Assembly: GCA_013361525.1 (NCBI GenBank)
Contig: JABFXY010000049.1
Location: 1-64,000 of the forward strand
Direction: 5' to 3'
Source of the DNA: Polyangiaceae bacterium
Lineage (GTDB): Bacteria; Myxococcota_A; Polyangia; Polyangiales; Polyangiaceae
DNA length: 64,000 nt
A program made the translations under genes and the position numbers. Positions within the stretch are counted from its first letter, which is position 1. Each line of letters begins with the position of its first letter. The notes below the pieces were generated by a model, which worked only from the letters and a program-made list of their open reading frames with translations, was not told the origin of the DNA and did no database searches. Shown piece by piece: positions 63,619-64,000 of the stretch.

Positions 63619-63662
63619 AGCCCCCTCGTGTCGATGGAGCGACACGAGGGGGCTTGTTTCTT
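63619..63662 (+). terminator. Rho-independent terminator of the AgmX/PglI-type gene
   Basis: AGCCCCCTCGTGTCG (63619-63633) and CGACACGAGGGGGCT (63640-63654) form a perfect 15-bp stem with a 6-nt loop (ATGGAG), followed by TGTTTCTTGT. It is the clearest terminator in the window, 61 nt after the stop. Confidence 0.92.
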
Positions 63663-63672
63663 GTGGGAGCGG

Positions 63673-63776
63673 TCAGCTTTCAGCTTTCAGCTGTCAGCTA
63701 CAGAGCGGACGCGCCTAGTTTGTAGCTGTCAGCTTTCAGCTGTCAGCTTTCAGCCGGAGAGCGGACGCGCCTAGTT
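63673..63776. repeat. Heptad tandem repeats with an 18-bp direct repeat, 56-bp period
   Basis: Heptads of TCAGCTN run in tandem: four at 63673-63700 and about four more, slightly degenerate, at 63722-63754. Each run is followed by an 18-bp direct repeat GAGCGGACGCGCCTAGTT at 63703-63720 and 63759-63776, spaced 56 bp apart. The second copy reaches into the 3' end of the next gene, so that gene's TAG stop (63771-63773) lies inside the repeat. The arrangement suggests recent duplication or slippage. Confidence 0.85.
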
Positions 63777-64000
63777 CGTGAAGCGGTAGGCGATCACCTT
63801 CTGTTTGCCGGCGCTGTCGGCCATCGAAACGATCATCATGCGGCCGTAGGTGTCGTCGATGATCGAGGCGACCGTGGTCTTCGTCGCGGCGCCGGCGAGC
63901 ACGTCACCGCTGCGCTCCATCGGCGCAGCGTCCGGGTCGAGCTTGTACGCCGACACGCGCAGGTTGCCACTGCCGTCCGTCGTCGCCGCGACGAAGTCGC
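63771..64000 (-). CDS. 3' end of an unidentified gene (partial)
   Basis: The reading frame enters from the right edge of the window in the minus direction, with no start inside. The translated tail (76 residues) contains DFVAATTDGSGNLRVSAYK, then a short GDVLAGAATKTTV stretch, and ends in VIAYRFTN. It looks like the last strands of a secreted beta-rich or propeller-type protein. Codon third positions are strongly G/C. The stop lies in the repeat described at 63673-63776. No family can be named from this fragment. Confidence 0.6.
   Translation of the reverse strand, partial: DFVAATTDGSGNLRVSAYKLDPDAAPMERSGDVLAGAATKTTVASIIDDTYGRMMIVSMADSAGKQKVIAYRFTN

Noticed and set aside
63673-63776. CRISPR array
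   Set aside because: Units are 7 bp in direct tandem without spacers, and no cas gene is nearby.
1-64000. tRNA, rRNA, insertion sequences, prophage or plasmid genes
   Set aside because: I saw no T-loop/anticodon arrangement, transposase, integrase, phage structural gene or replication gene; a dedicated RNA search was not possible.

Overview
The window looks like a piece of chromosome from a high-GC, Gram-negative predatory or social bacterium, most likely a myxobacterium (Myxococcota, probably Polyangiales). The support is indirect but consistent. Four large membrane-anchored Hanks-type Ser/Thr kinases with different sensor parts lie in the first 18 kb. About a dozen lipoproteins are present, some with Gly/Ala/Ser-rich linkers after the lipid-bearing Cys. 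There is also an AgmX/PglI-type (gliding-motility-related) TonB-like protein, a bacterial Thg1-like polymerase and a very large multidomain lipid enzyme. I see no transposase, phage gene, CRISPR array, rRNA or tRNA gene. It reads as ordinary chromosomal sequence with many lineage-specific secreted proteins.

Layout. 0-18.3 kb: a signalling block of four receptor kinases (one fused to a formylglycine-enzyme-like domain and coupled to a DUF3750 lipoprotein), an NB-ARC/TPR regulator with a C-terminal winged helix, a BNR/Asp-box lipoprotein, urocanase (hutU) and a Thg1-like protein. 18.5-21.8 kb: a lipoprotein, then a LysR regulator and a SnoaL-like lipoprotein, with matching GTTC-N8-GAAC operators before the regulator and before its probable target. 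21.8-29.2 kb: an MdtABC-type RND efflux operon (adaptor plus two pumps, each junction overlapping by 4 bp). 29.2-35.6 kb: a DUF4328 membrane protein with a secreted lipoprotein, then a phosphorelay operon (thioredoxin-like protein, hybrid histidine kinase with Hpt, stand-alone receiver).

36-46 kb: a PA14-domain lipoprotein, a small lipoprotein, a 1611-residue enzyme (acyl reductase, acyl-AMP ligase, carrier protein, PlsC acyltransferase, SCP2-like tail) coupled to an SDR-family reductase/epimerase, a polysaccharide-deacetylase lipoprotein and a histone-H1-like Ala/Lys/Pro-rich protein. 46.8-51.2 kb: a same-strand run of coiled-coil lipoprotein, diacylglycerol/sphingosine-kinase-like lipid kinase, TerC/Alx-type transporter and ketopantoate-reductase-family enzyme. 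51.2-64 kb: a PQQ-propeller lipoprotein, a small helical protein, a long inverted repeat in front of a tRNA-dihydrouridine synthase, a lipoprotein, a GH57 glycosidase coupled to a propeller lipoprotein, a methyltransferase-tailed 778-residue protein, the AgmX/PglI protein with a textbook terminator, heptad tandem repeats, and the 3' end of a gene that leaves the window.

Functionally the region is dominated by cell-envelope sensing and remodelling: kinases and phosphorelay reading outside signals, lipid synthesis (38.5-44.3 kb and 47.7 kb), polysaccharide modification (44.5 and 55.5 kb), efflux and secreted lipoproteins. All assignments come from reading the sequence and recognising motifs; no database search was run. 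Domain limits are approximate.
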